DNA from: Streptomyces sp. LHD-70
Lineage (GTDB): Bacteria; Actinomycetota; Actinomycetes; Streptomycetales; Streptomycetaceae
DNA length: 64,000 nucleotides
Reading direction: 5' to 3'
NCBI RefSeq assembly: GCF_031157275.1
Contig: NZ_JAVIFW010000014.1
Location: forward strand, 145,165 to 209,164
Shown: one piece after another, positions 40,888 to 49,087 of the stretch
Position numbering within the stretch: the first letter of the stretch is position 1
Layout: the number at the start of each line of letters is the position of its first letter
Translations under genes and position numbers: made by a program
The notes under the pieces: model-generated
Told to the model about the DNA's origin: nothing
Seen by the model: the letters and a program-made list of their open reading frames with translations, nothing else
Database searches by the model: none

Positions 40888-41973
40888 GTGGCGACCCCGA
40901 CCAGCAGAGGCGCGACCGGCCATGAGCCCGCGTATTTCCCGGACGGTGACCAGACGTTCGGGCATGACGACGCGCCCTGGGAAGAGTGGAACCCCACCGA
41001 GGAGTCCGTTCGTCCCGTCCGCGGCCGGCACCGTGTCGGCAAGCAGCGCGGCGGTTTCGCGCGCAGCTCCACCGTGCTCGGCGTCGGCGTCATCGCCGCG
41101 GTCGGCGCCGGTGGCATCGCGACCGCCAAGGACCGTCCCCCGGTACCGATATCGCTGCCCGACCTCTCCGGCGTCACCGACTCCCTGCCGGACGCCGAGT
41201 CCCTGCCCGGCGTCGGCTCGCTGATCTCCGACTCCGATGAATCCGCCGACACCGGAAGCGACTTCTCCGGTGTCACCCAGGCCGCCGCCGCGGGCGGCGC
41301 GCCCGTCGCCCAGCTCGACGGCGGGCAGCAGGCGGCCTCCGCCGACGCCGGTGAGGCGCTGCGCTCGCGCATCATGCAGCAGGCCGCATCGAAGCAGGAC
41401 CAGGCCGCGGCCGCCGAGCAGGCCGCCGCCGCCGACGCCGCCGCGAAGGCCGCCGCCGAAGAGGCCGAGAAGCAGCAGACCGAGGCCGAGAAGGAGGCCG
41501 CCGAGGCCAAGCGCAAGGCCGAGGAGGAGGCGAAGCGGAAGGCCGAGGCCGAGCGCCTCGCCAAGCTCGCCCGCAGCTACACCGCACCGCTCGCCTCGTA
41601 CACCATCAGCACCGTGTTCGGACAGGCCGGTTCGATGTGGTCCTCCGGCTACCACACGGGTCTGGACTTCGCCGCGCCCACGGGCACGCCGATCAAGTCG
41701 ATCCACTCCGGCACCGTCAAGGAGGCGGGCTGGTCCGGCAGTTACGGCTACCGCACGGTGATCGAGCTGGAGGACGGCACGGAGCTCGCGTACAACCACC
41801 AGTCGTCGATGAGCGTCAGCGTCGGCCAGAAGGTCTCCACCGGCGACGTCATCGGACGGGTCGGCTCCACCGGCAACTCCACCGGTCCGCATCTGCACTT
41901 CGAGGTGAAGGCCGCGGGCGGCGACCTGATCGACCCGGGGGCGTGGCTGCGCGGCAAGGGCATCAGCCTCTGA
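40888..41973 (+). CDS. M23 family peptidoglycan endopeptidase
   Basis: This 361-residue exported protein has a basic N-terminal region followed by one hydrophobic segment (STVLGVGVIAAVGAGGIATA, about residues 61-80) as signal or anchor. A long Ala/Glu/Lys coiled coil follows (residues 160-230), then the LytM/M23 domain with zinc ligands in YHTGLDFAAPTG and GPHLHFEVKAAG. It should cleave peptidoglycan cross-bridges. The coiled coil resembles EnvC/NlpD-type regulation. A c-di-AMP riboswitch lies in its leader. AAAGGAG is well placed for GTG 40888. Confidence 0.93.
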   Translation: MATPTSRGATGHEPAYFPDGDQTFGHDDAPWEEWNPTEESVRPVRGRHRVGKQRGGFARSSTVLGVGVIAAVGAGGIATAKDRPPVPISLPDLSGVTDSLPDAESLPGVGSLISDSDESADTGSDFSGVTQAAAAGGAPVAQLDGGQQAASADAGEALRSRIMQQAASKQDQAAAAEQAAAADAAAKAAAEEAEKQQTEAEKEAAEAKRKAEEEAKRKAEAERLAKLARSYTAPLASYTISTVFGQAGSMWSSGYHTGLDFAAPTGTPIKSIHSGTVKEAGWSGSYGYRTVIELEDGTELAYNHQSSMSVSVGQKVSTGDVIGRVGSTGNSTGPHLHFEVKAAGGDLIDPGAWLRGKGISL

Positions 41974-41981
41974 GCCGGCTT

Positions 41982-42017
41982 CTTCCGGATCCTGTTCCGG
42001 ATCCTGTTCCGGATTCC
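41982..42017. repeat. Short direct repeats after M23 gene
   Basis: TTCCGGATCCTG is repeated back to back (41985, 41997), followed by TTCCGGATTCC at 42009. Function unknown; no clear hairpin. Confidence 0.6.
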
Positions 42018-42184
42018 CTTTTGGGTTCCGGCGGTCCTGGCGGTGTACCCCCCGACGTCAGGACTGCCGGTACGAGGCATGCATCGGTGAGGTGAGGCAT
42101 GTCCTCCACAGCCGTCGCCGCACGGGTTCTTCCGCGTACGTCCGTACCGGAATACGCCCGTCGGCGGCGGCTGTTGACGTACCC

Positions 42185-43129
42185 ATGACCTCTCTGCGCC
42201 ATCTCGGCTCGTCCGACCTCTCGGTCTTCCCGCTCGCCCTCGGCGGCAACGTCTTCGGCTGGAGTGCCGACGAGGAGCAGTCCTTCGCCGTACTCGACGC
42301 CTACACCGCGGCGGGCGGCAACTTCGTCGACACCGCCGACGTCTACTCCGCGTGGGTGCCCGGCAACAGCGGCGGTGAGTCCGAGACCGTCATCGGCAAG
42401 TGGCTCGCGGCCCGCGGCAACCGCGCCGACATCGTCCTCGCCACCAAGGTCGGCGCCCTCGAAAGCGCCAAGGGCCTCGCCCCGAACACCATCAAGCGGG
42501 GCGTCGAGGACTCCCTGCGCCGCCTCGGCACGGACTACATCGACCTGTACTACACGCACTTCGACGACCCGACCGTCCCGGTCGAGGACATCGTCACCGC
42601 GCTCGACGAGCTGGTCAGCGCGGGCACGGTGCGCGCCGTCGCCGCCTCCAACATCTCGGCCGAGCGCCTGACCGAGTCCCTCGAATTCGCCGAGCGCGAG
42701 GGCCTCGCGCGGTACGTCGCGCTGCAGCCGCACTACAACCTCGTCTCCCGCGACACGTACGAGGGCCCGCTCCAGGAGGTCGCCTCCCGGACCGGCCTCG
42801 CCGCGGTGCCGTACTACGCCCTCGCCTCCGGCTTCCTCACCGGCAAGTACCGGCCGGGCGCGAGCGTGGACAGCGTGCGGGCGCAGAGCGCGGGCGGCCA
42901 TCTGGACACCGAGCGCGGCGTCAAGGTGCTCGACGCGCTCGACCGGGTCGCGGCCGCGCACGACGCCGAGCTCGCCACGGTCGGCCTGGCCTGGCTCGCC
43001 GCGCAGCCGACCGTGGTCGCGCCGATCGCCTCGGCCCGTACGGTCGAGCAGCTGCCCGCCCTCGTCAAGGTCGCCGAACTCCAGCTCACGGACGCCGAGT
43101 TGGCTCAGCTGACGGCCGCCTCAGCCTGA
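42185..43129 (+). CDS. Aldo/keto reductase
   Basis: This 314-residue (alpha/beta)8 oxidoreductase is of the AKR superfamily. It has the N-terminal ALGGNVFGWSADE, the catalytic Asp and Tyr in FVDTADVYSAW, Lys in ATKVG and the His in YYTHFDDPT. The NADPH site is in the C-terminal PIASARTVEQL. It should reduce an aldehyde or ketone with NADPH; substrate unknown. It ends 9 bp past the convergent PrsW gene stop. It belongs to the conserved chromosome, not to the biosynthetic island. Confidence 0.92.
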   Translation: MTSLRHLGSSDLSVFPLALGGNVFGWSADEEQSFAVLDAYTAAGGNFVDTADVYSAWVPGNSGGESETVIGKWLAARGNRADIVLATKVGALESAKGLAPNTIKRGVEDSLRRLGTDYIDLYYTHFDDPTVPVEDIVTALDELVSAGTVRAVAASNISAERLTESLEFAEREGLARYVALQPHYNLVSRDTYEGPLQEVASRTGLAAVPYYALASGFLTGKYRPGASVDSVRAQSAGGHLDTERGVKVLDALDRVAAAHDAELATVGLAWLAAQPTVVAPIASARTVEQLPALVKVAELQLTDAELAQLTAASA

Positions 43130-44461
43130 GCGGTCGGGGGCGTAGGCGGGGTTGGGGGTGTACGGGGCGTAGGTGGGGTGCGGCGGCCCGTAGCCCGGCT
43201 GGCGCGGCACATAGGTGAGGCGCGGGCCGGGGGCGTACGGGTACGGGTACGGGCGTGGCGCGGGGATCGGTGGGGCCGTGGCGCGGGCCGCGTGCTCCAG
43301 GGCCGGGCGGGCGGTCGCGCGGCGGCGCCAGATCTCGCCCAGGAGTTCCTGCTCGCGGGAGACGAACTCCGCGCCCGCCCGGCCGCGCCGCCCCCGGTAC
43401 CGCAGGAACGCCAGGGACGTCGCGTACGCCTCGTACTCCGCGACGATCCGGGCCGCGGCCGGGCCGCCGAGGTGGGCGGCGTAGTCGCGGGCGATGCGGC
43501 GGGCCCGCATCGAGGAGAGCGCGTACGGCTCGTACGGGCCGATCCAGCCGGCGGCGGCGTAGACGGGCAGCTCGGTGCGGATGGTGCGCAGCTCGCGCTG
43601 GCGCGTCCAGACCGTGAGCCAGGTCAGGAGCGCGAAGGCGGGGACCATGAAGCCGCCGTAGACGGCGAAGAATCCGTACGGGCCGAAGACGGCCGAGCTG
43701 TTCCAGAGGGCGTGCATGCCCATCGCGAGGCCGAGGCCCAGGACGGGGAGCAGGAAGCGGAGGACGCGGCGGCGCTGCGCCGCGCGGGCGGCGAGGCCGA
43801 AGCCGATGCCGGTCAGCACCGTGAACAGCGGATGCGCGAAGGGCGACATCACGATGCGGACGAAGAAGGTCGCGGCGGTGACCGAGTCGAGGGCGAGGCC
43901 GGTGATGCCGCTGGCCTCGTCGGTGCCGTAGGCGTTGCCCAGATAGAGGACGTTCTCGGTGAACGCGAAGCCGGTGGCGGTGACCCCGGCTATCACCACC
44001 CCGTCCACGATTCCGGTGAACTGCCTTCTGCGGAACAGGAAGACGAGCAGTACGGCGGCGGCCTTGGCGGACTCCTCGACGACGGGGGCTATGACGGTCG
44101 CGCCGAGGGTGTCGGCACTTGCCGGGTCGGCGGTGGCCGTGGCTATCCAGCGGGTCGCGAAGGAGTTCGCCACGATCGCTATCAGCGCGGCCGCGCAGGC
44201 GCCCCAGGAGAAGGCGAATATGAGGTTCCGCCAGGGCCCGGGGTCGACCCGGTCCAGCCAGCGGAACGCGGCGGTAAGCACCGGCACCGGCAGCGTGGCC
44301 AGGCCGAGGCCGACCAGGAAGCCCTCGGTGCCCGTCTGTTCCCTGACCAGGCCGAGGATCACCAGGCCGGAGAGGGCGAGCAGTGTGCCGAGTGTCCAGG
44401 CTTTGACCGGGCGCCGCTGCCACCAGTGCGCTGCGGAGGGGGACAGAGGCGTTACGGTCAC
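43121..44461 (-). CDS. PrsW-family intramembrane protease
   Basis: This protein of about 446 residues has eight or nine membrane segments. The PrsW glutamate motif is APVVEESAKAAAVLLVFLFRRR. A second motif is GFAFTENVLYLGNAYG, and a third is HPLFTVLTGIGFG. PrsW enzymes cut membrane anti-sigma factors or related substrates. A Pro/Tyr-rich cytoplasmic tail of about 60 residues follows. The start is uncertain: GTG 44461 precedes the first conserved residues, while GTG 44560 would add 33 residues; neither has a clear ribosome site. Its 3' end overlaps the AKR gene by 9 bp. Confidence 0.82.
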   Translation of the reverse strand: MTVTPLSPSAAHWWQRRPVKAWTLGTLLALSGLVILGLVREQTGTEGFLVGLGLATLPVPVLTAAFRWLDRVDPGPWRNLIFAFSWGACAAALIAIVANSFATRWIATATADPASADTLGATVIAPVVEESAKAAAVLLVFLFRRRQFTGIVDGVVIAGVTATGFAFTENVLYLGNAYGTDEASGITGLALDSVTAATFFVRIVMSPFAHPLFTVLTGIGFGLAARAAQRRRVLRFLLPVLGLGLAMGMHALWNSSAVFGPYGFFAVYGGFMVPAFALLTWLTVWTRQRELRTIRTELPVYAAAGWIGPYEPYALSSMRARRIARDYAAHLGGPAAARIVAEYEAYATSLAFLRYRGRRGRAGAEFVSREQELLGEIWRRRATARPALEHAARATAPPIPAPRPYPYPYAPGPRLTYVPRQPGYGPPHPTYAPYTPNPAYAPDRSG

Positions 44462-44623
44462 GACGTCGACGATAACGAGCGGGTGTGACAGGCGCGACGG
44501 TGCCGGTGGGCTGGGGCCGCGCTTTTCTTTCGACTGCCGCGCCGTCTTGGCTGGTCGCACCCAGCGGCGGAGCCGCCAATGTCACAGCCCCGCGCCCCTT
44601 TAGTCCCTACACGCGGCTAGTCC

Positions 44624-45502
44624 CTACACGCGGCGGAACAGCAGGTCGTGGACCACGTGGCCCTTGTTCAGGCCTTGGCCCTCGAAGCGGGTCAGGGGGC
44701 GGGAGGCGGGGCGCGGGGCGTAGCCGCCGTCGGGCTGGGTGTTGGTGTAGTCGGGGTGCGCGGTGAGGACTTCCAGCATCTGCTCCGCGTACTCCTCCCA
44801 GTCCGTCGCGCAGTGCACGAGGGCGCCCGGCTTGAGGGAGCGCGCGGCGAGCGTGAGGAACTCCGGCTGGATCAGGCGGCGCTTGTGGTGGCGCTTCTTC
44901 GGCCAGGGGTCCGGGAAGTAGACGCGCAGGCCGTCGAGGGAGGCCGGGGGGAGCATCTCGCGGAGCAGGATGATCGCGTCGCCGTTGGCCACGCGGACGT
45001 TGGTCATGCCGCCGCGCTCGGCGAGGCCGAGGAGGTTGCCCATGCCGGGGGTGTGCACGTCGACCGCGAGGATGCCGGTGTCCGGGGCGGCGGCCGCCAT
45101 CTGCGCGGTGGCCTCGCCCATGCCGAAGCCGATCTCCAGGACGACGGGCAGGCCGCCGAACATCTCGTCCAGATCGAGCTTGCCGCGGCCGTCGATGTCC
45201 AGGCCCCACTGGGGCCACAGCCGCTGCAGATACTCGGCCTGGCTCGTGGTGACCCGGCTGCGGCGCGGCTGGAAGCTGCGGATCCGGCGCTCGTGGTGCG
45301 AGCCCGCGGGGTCGGGCGCGGGCCCGTCCGGGAAGCGGGGCTCGCCCTTCGGGCGGGTGCGGCGGGACGCCTCGACGGGCCGACCGGCGGCCGGGTGAGC
45401 GGCCGGTTCCGCGGTCGGTTCCGCGGTCGGCTCTGCGGCGGCCGGGTCGTCGGACGTCATCGGGTCGGCTTCGGGAGCGTCGGGCGCGTGGAAATCAGAC
45501 AC
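44624..45502 (-). CDS. trmB: tRNA (guanine-N7-)-methyltransferase
   Basis: This 292-residue protein has an Ala/Pro/Glu-rich N-terminal extension of about 80 residues. It includes a repeated AEPTAEPTAEP stretch. The TrmB core follows with LEIGFGMGEATAQMA (SAM motif), DVHTPGMGNLL, ANGDAIILL, and the signature VYFPDPWPKKRHHKRRLIQPEFL. It methylates G46 of tRNA at N7. The long disordered N-terminus is common in Streptomyces homologues. Independently transcribed; the lhgO gene ends 177 bp upstream. Confidence 0.95.
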   Translation of the reverse strand: MSDFHAPDAPEADPMTSDDPAAAEPTAEPTAEPAAHPAAGRPVEASRRTRPKGEPRFPDGPAPDPAGSHHERRIRSFQPRRSRVTTSQAEYLQRLWPQWGLDIDGRGKLDLDEMFGGLPVVLEIGFGMGEATAQMAAAAPDTGILAVDVHTPGMGNLLGLAERGGMTNVRVANGDAIILLREMLPPASLDGLRVYFPDPWPKKRHHKRRLIQPEFLTLAARSLKPGALVHCATDWEEYAEQMLEVLTAHPDYTNTQPDGGYAPRPASRPLTRFEGQGLNKGHVVHDLLFRRV

Positions 45503-45590
45503 AGTGAGGGCAATTTTACGGGGGTCGGACGGGCGGGGTCGGCCGACGCCGAGACCGGGGCCCGCTCCGGCCGTTTCCGGCGGTCGTCAC

Positions 45591-45728
45591 GCCGCGTCAA
45601 GGGAGGCGAGCACCCGGCGGGCCGCCTCCCGCGTCCCGCCGCGTCAAGCGAGGCGAGCACCCGCGGGCCACCTCCCGCGTCATGCCGCGTCAAGGGAGGC
45701 GAGCACCCGGCGGGCCACCTCCCGGCCG
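45591..45728. repeat. Three tandem copies of lhgO 3' end (46-47 bp)
   Basis: The unit beginning GCCGCGTCAAGGGAGGCGAG starts at 45591, 45638 and 45684. The third copy is the 3' coding end of lhgO including its stop; the other two lie outside the gene. Copy 2 lacks one base. This is a recent local tandem duplication extending into the intergenic space. Confidence 0.88.
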
Positions 45729-46879
45729 ATCGGCAGGGAGGCCGTGGCGGCGGGGGACGGGGCGTTCAGTACGTGGACCGTGCGCGGGGCCTCGCGGATC
45801 AGGAAGTCGTCTACGAGCGTGCCGTCGCGCAGCACCGCCTGGGCGCGCACCCCGGCCTTCGCGGGGCGCAGGTCGTCCTCCGTGACGGCGGGCAGCAGCC
45901 GGCGCACCGCTTCCGTGAAGGCGCGCCTGGACAGGGAGCGCTGCAGCTCGCCCGCCCCGTACCGCCAGTGTCTGCGGGCGATGTGGCGGCTGCCCGGCCA
46001 GGTCAGCGTCTCGGCGAGGTCGCGGGGGCGCAGGACCGACCAGGCGTACCCCTCGCGGGCGAGGGCCGGGACGGCGTTGGGGCCGATGTGCACCCCGCCG
46101 TCGACACCGCGCGTGAGGTGCACGCCGAGGAAGGGGAAGGCCGGGTCGGGCACCGGATAGACCAGGCCGCGGACGAGCTCCGGTCTGGCCAGGTCGTAGT
46201 ACTCGCCGCGGAAGGGGACGATCCGCATGCCCGGGTCGTCGCCAGCGAGCCGGGCCACGCGGTCGCAGTGCAGGCCGGCGCAGTTGACCAGGGCGCGGGC
46301 GCGCAGCACCGTGCCGTCCGCCGTGCGCACCGCGACGCCGCGCTCCGGGCGGCGGTCGATCAGGGTGACCTCCGCGCCGTACCGCACGTCGGCGCCGGAT
46401 GCCTGGGCGAGGTGGGCGGCGACGGCCGTGAAGTCGCATACGCCCGTCGTGCCGACGTGGATGCCCGCGATGCCGCTGACCTGCGGCTCGAACTCCGCTA
46501 TCTGGGCCGGACCCAGCTCCCTGACCGGGATGCCGTTCTCCCGGCCGCGCTGCACCAGGGCGTGCAGCCGGGGCAGCTCCGCGCGGTCCGTGGCGACGAT
46601 CAGCTTGCCGGTGACGGCATGCGGAATGTCGTACTCCGTGCAGAACTTGACCATTTCCGCGGCGCCCCGGACCGCGAACCGTGCCTTGAGCGAGCCCGGG
46701 GCGTAGTAGATCCCGCTGTGGATCACTCCGCTGTTGCGACCCGTCTGGTGCCTGGCCGGGCCCGGCTCCTTCTCCAGGACCGTGACGCGGGTGCCCGGAC
46801 GGGTGCGCGTCAGTGCGTACGCCGTGGACAGGCCGACGATCCCGCCGCCGATCACCAGCACGTCGCAGTCGTACGTCAT
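45680..46879 (-). CDS. lhgO: L-2-hydroxyglutarate oxidase
   Basis: This 399-residue FAD enzyme of the DAO/GlpD family has FAD motif VLVIGGGIVGLSTAYALTRT at the N-terminus. The LhgO features are GRNSGVIHSGIYYAPGSLKA, FRGEYYDL and PFLGVHLTRGVDGGVHIGPNA. It oxidises L-2-hydroxyglutarate to 2-oxoglutarate, repairing a metabolic side product. ATG 46879 follows GGAGGTGGAG. The coding end (VLASLDAA) is duplicated twice downstream as noted separately. Confidence 0.92.
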   Translation of the reverse strand: MTYDCDVLVIGGGIVGLSTAYALTRTRPGTRVTVLEKEPGPARHQTGRNSGVIHSGIYYAPGSLKARFAVRGAAEMVKFCTEYDIPHAVTGKLIVATDRAELPRLHALVQRGRENGIPVRELGPAQIAEFEPQVSGIAGIHVGTTGVCDFTAVAAHLAQASGADVRYGAEVTLIDRRPERGVAVRTADGTVLRARALVNCAGLHCDRVARLAGDDPGMRIVPFRGEYYDLARPELVRGLVYPVPDPAFPFLGVHLTRGVDGGVHIGPNAVPALAREGYAWSVLRPRDLAETLTWPGSRHIARRHWRYGAGELQRSLSRRAFTEAVRRLLPAVTEDDLRPAKAGVRAQAVLRDGTLVDDFLIREAPRTVHVLNAPSPAATASLPIGREVARRVLASLDAA

Positions 46880-47009
46880 GCGCTCCACCTCCCAGGTCCG
46901 ATAGTGCACTGCGCCACTGACAATGCCTTCAAACCCGAAAGGATCATGGACTGCCGCCGGAGTGACAAGAGGCGGTCCGCCGGACGCTCATGGTTCCGGA
47001 CGCTCACGC

Positions 47010-48455
47010 TTACGCCGGGGTGACCAGCAGCGGCCTCGCCCGTTCCCGCAGCTCCGCGACGCGCGGCTCGTCGCCGTGGGCCTCCAGGCGGTGCAGCAGG
47101 TCGCGGACGTACTCGGTGGTGCGGGCGGAAGAGATGCGTCCGGCCACTTCGACGGCGCGCAGACCTTGGGCGCACGCCGCGTCCAGATTGCCCGACTCCA
47201 GCTCGGCGACCGCGCTGACCACGAGCCGCAGCCCGTGCGAGCGGACGAATTCCTCGGTCGGCCGGGACAGGGCCTGCTCGGTGAAGCGGCGCACCTGGCG
47301 CGGCGCCTTCAGGTCGCGGTAGCACTCGGCGGCGTCGGCGGCGAAGCGGTCGTACGAGTAGAAGCCGAGCCACTGCGGGTCGTTGTCGCCGTCCCGCGCG
47401 CGCTCAAGCCAGCCCTCCGCGGCCTTCAGTGCGGCGCCCGCGGCCTGGGCGTCGCCCGCACGCGCGTGTGCCCGGGCCTCGATGAGGCGGAAGAAGCTCA
47501 TGGTGCGGGCGGTGGCGAGCCCGCGGTTGCGCTCGATGGCGGCCTGGGCGAGGTCCACGCCCTCGTCGCCGAAGCCCCGGTAGGTGGCCTGGAGCGACAT
47601 CGACGCCAGGACGTACCCCCCCAGGGGGACGTCGGCGGCCGCCCTGGCCAGGCGTAACGCCTGGATGTAATAGCGCTGGGCGGCCTCCTGCTGGCCCGTG
47701 TCGAAGGCCATCCACCCGGCGAGGCGGGTGAGTTCGGCCGTCGCGCCGAACAGGGCGCGGCCGACCTCGTCGGAGTACGAGCCGAGCAGCAGCGGGGCCG
47801 CCTCGACCCGCAGGCACTCCGGGACCATCGACGAACGCCAGTCACCGCCGCCGTACTTGGAGTCCCAGCGGCGCGCGTCCTCGGCGGCCTCGCGCAGCTT
47901 GTGCACATCGCTGTGGCCGACGCGCTGCAGCGTCTCGCCCGCGGCGGCGGCCGTGTCGGCCTCGGCGGCGCTCTCGGGCGAGCGCTCGACGGAGCTGTCG
48001 GCGGGGGTTATCAGCCACCGGGACGCCGGGGTCGCGTACGCGCTCACGGCGAAGGAGCCGGCCAGGGACTGCCAGATCCCGCCACCTCCGGCCCGGCGGC
48101 CCGCGAGGTCCAGGCGGTACAGCTCCGTCGCGGACTTCACCGCCGCCCCGACGTCGCGCGGGAAGGCGAGGCCCACTTCGGGCGCCGGGTCCGCGTCGGC
48201 GAGGCCGATCTCGTGCAGCGGCACCGGGCGGCCCAGCTTCTGGCCGATGGCCGCGGCGATCAGATGCGGCGCGGCGCCCTGCGGCACCATGCCCTTGGAG
48301 ACCCAGCGGGCCACCGAGGTCTTGTCGTAGCGAAGGGTCAACCCCCGCTGCGCACCGAGGTCGTTGACCCTTCGCGCCAGGCCGGCGTTGCTGATTCCCG
48401 CGAGGGCGAGAACCGTGCCGAGCTTTTCGTTCGGCCCGCGTTGCTCCCTGGACAT
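47010..48455 (-). CDS. NsdA-type XRE/TPR developmental regulator
   Basis: This 481-residue protein begins GPNEKLGTVLALAGISNAGLARRVNDLG, then KTSVARWVSKGMVPQGAAPHLIAAA, an XRE-like HTH. The rest is helical repeats of the TPR type. It closely resembles the NsdA family, negative regulators of sporulation and antibiotic production in Streptomyces. Its genomic place, between LhgO and the asparagine-synthase-like gene, matches SCO4114 by memory rather than nsdA itself (SCO5582), so I give no symbol. ATG 48455 follows GAGGGGTGG. Confidence 0.88.
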   Translation of the reverse strand: MSREQRGPNEKLGTVLALAGISNAGLARRVNDLGAQRGLTLRYDKTSVARWVSKGMVPQGAAPHLIAAAIGQKLGRPVPLHEIGLADADPAPEVGLAFPRDVGAAVKSATELYRLDLAGRRAGGGGIWQSLAGSFAVSAYATPASRWLITPADSSVERSPESAAEADTAAAAGETLQRVGHSDVHKLREAAEDARRWDSKYGGGDWRSSMVPECLRVEAAPLLLGSYSDEVGRALFGATAELTRLAGWMAFDTGQQEAAQRYYIQALRLARAAADVPLGGYVLASMSLQATYRGFGDEGVDLAQAAIERNRGLATARTMSFFRLIEARAHARAGDAQAAGAALKAAEGWLERARDGDNDPQWLGFYSYDRFAADAAECYRDLKAPRQVRRFTEQALSRPTEEFVRSHGLRLVVSAVAELESGNLDAACAQGLRAVEVAGRISSARTTEYVRDLLHRLEAHGDEPRVAELRERARPLLVTPA

Positions 48456-49087
48456 GCGCCACCCCTCGACACAGACGGCTGCCGCGGCTGTGGCATGACC
48501 GGCTTTGGCATAACCACGCGGCATTCGTAAACCCAGCGTAGTTCCCCGCATTCCAAGCGTTAAGGGGCCCGGTTCCGGATGGCGAGATTGTTGTCTGTAC
48601 AGGAGTACGGGTCGTAGGGGCCGTGCTCCGGGTGTGTGGCCGTGCGCCTGCACGTGCGCTCTTCTCGGACACCTCGGGGGAGCGCTTCCATGGGCGGTGC
48701 GTGGGTCGGCCCGCTGTGCACAGGAACCAGTGGGCTGGGGGATGCCGCCGCCCTCATCCCCGCGGGCGGCGGAGCGGTCCGGGAGGTGATGGGCACCTCC
48801 CGGACTGTGCGATTCCGTGCCGCACGCGCGCGTTTGTCCGTCCTCGTCCCCGCTGTGGCGCCGTCCGAGCGGTCGCCGAATTGGCCAAATATCGATGCCT
48901 GCCGACCGCCCCCGAGATGTCTCAAGTGTCCGAATCCGGGGGCGCGTTCAGCCATGCCCATGCGCGCCCACCACCCCTCTCGTGCGCCGTCTTCGTGGCA
49001 GCATGGACCTGAGTTCCCGGCAGTTCCCTGGATTCTGTTCCCGGCAGCTCCTTCGGTCTCGGTTGTCCACAGCCTGTGGAGGCGTAG
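48456..49087. other. 632-bp stretch without a confident gene
   Basis: One plus-strand frame (48636-49259) is open but has no recognisable family, and its end lies inside the next gene. I see no RNA gene. A promoter for the minus-strand NsdA-like gene is expected at the left end and one for the plus-strand gene near 49050. Confidence 0.4.
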
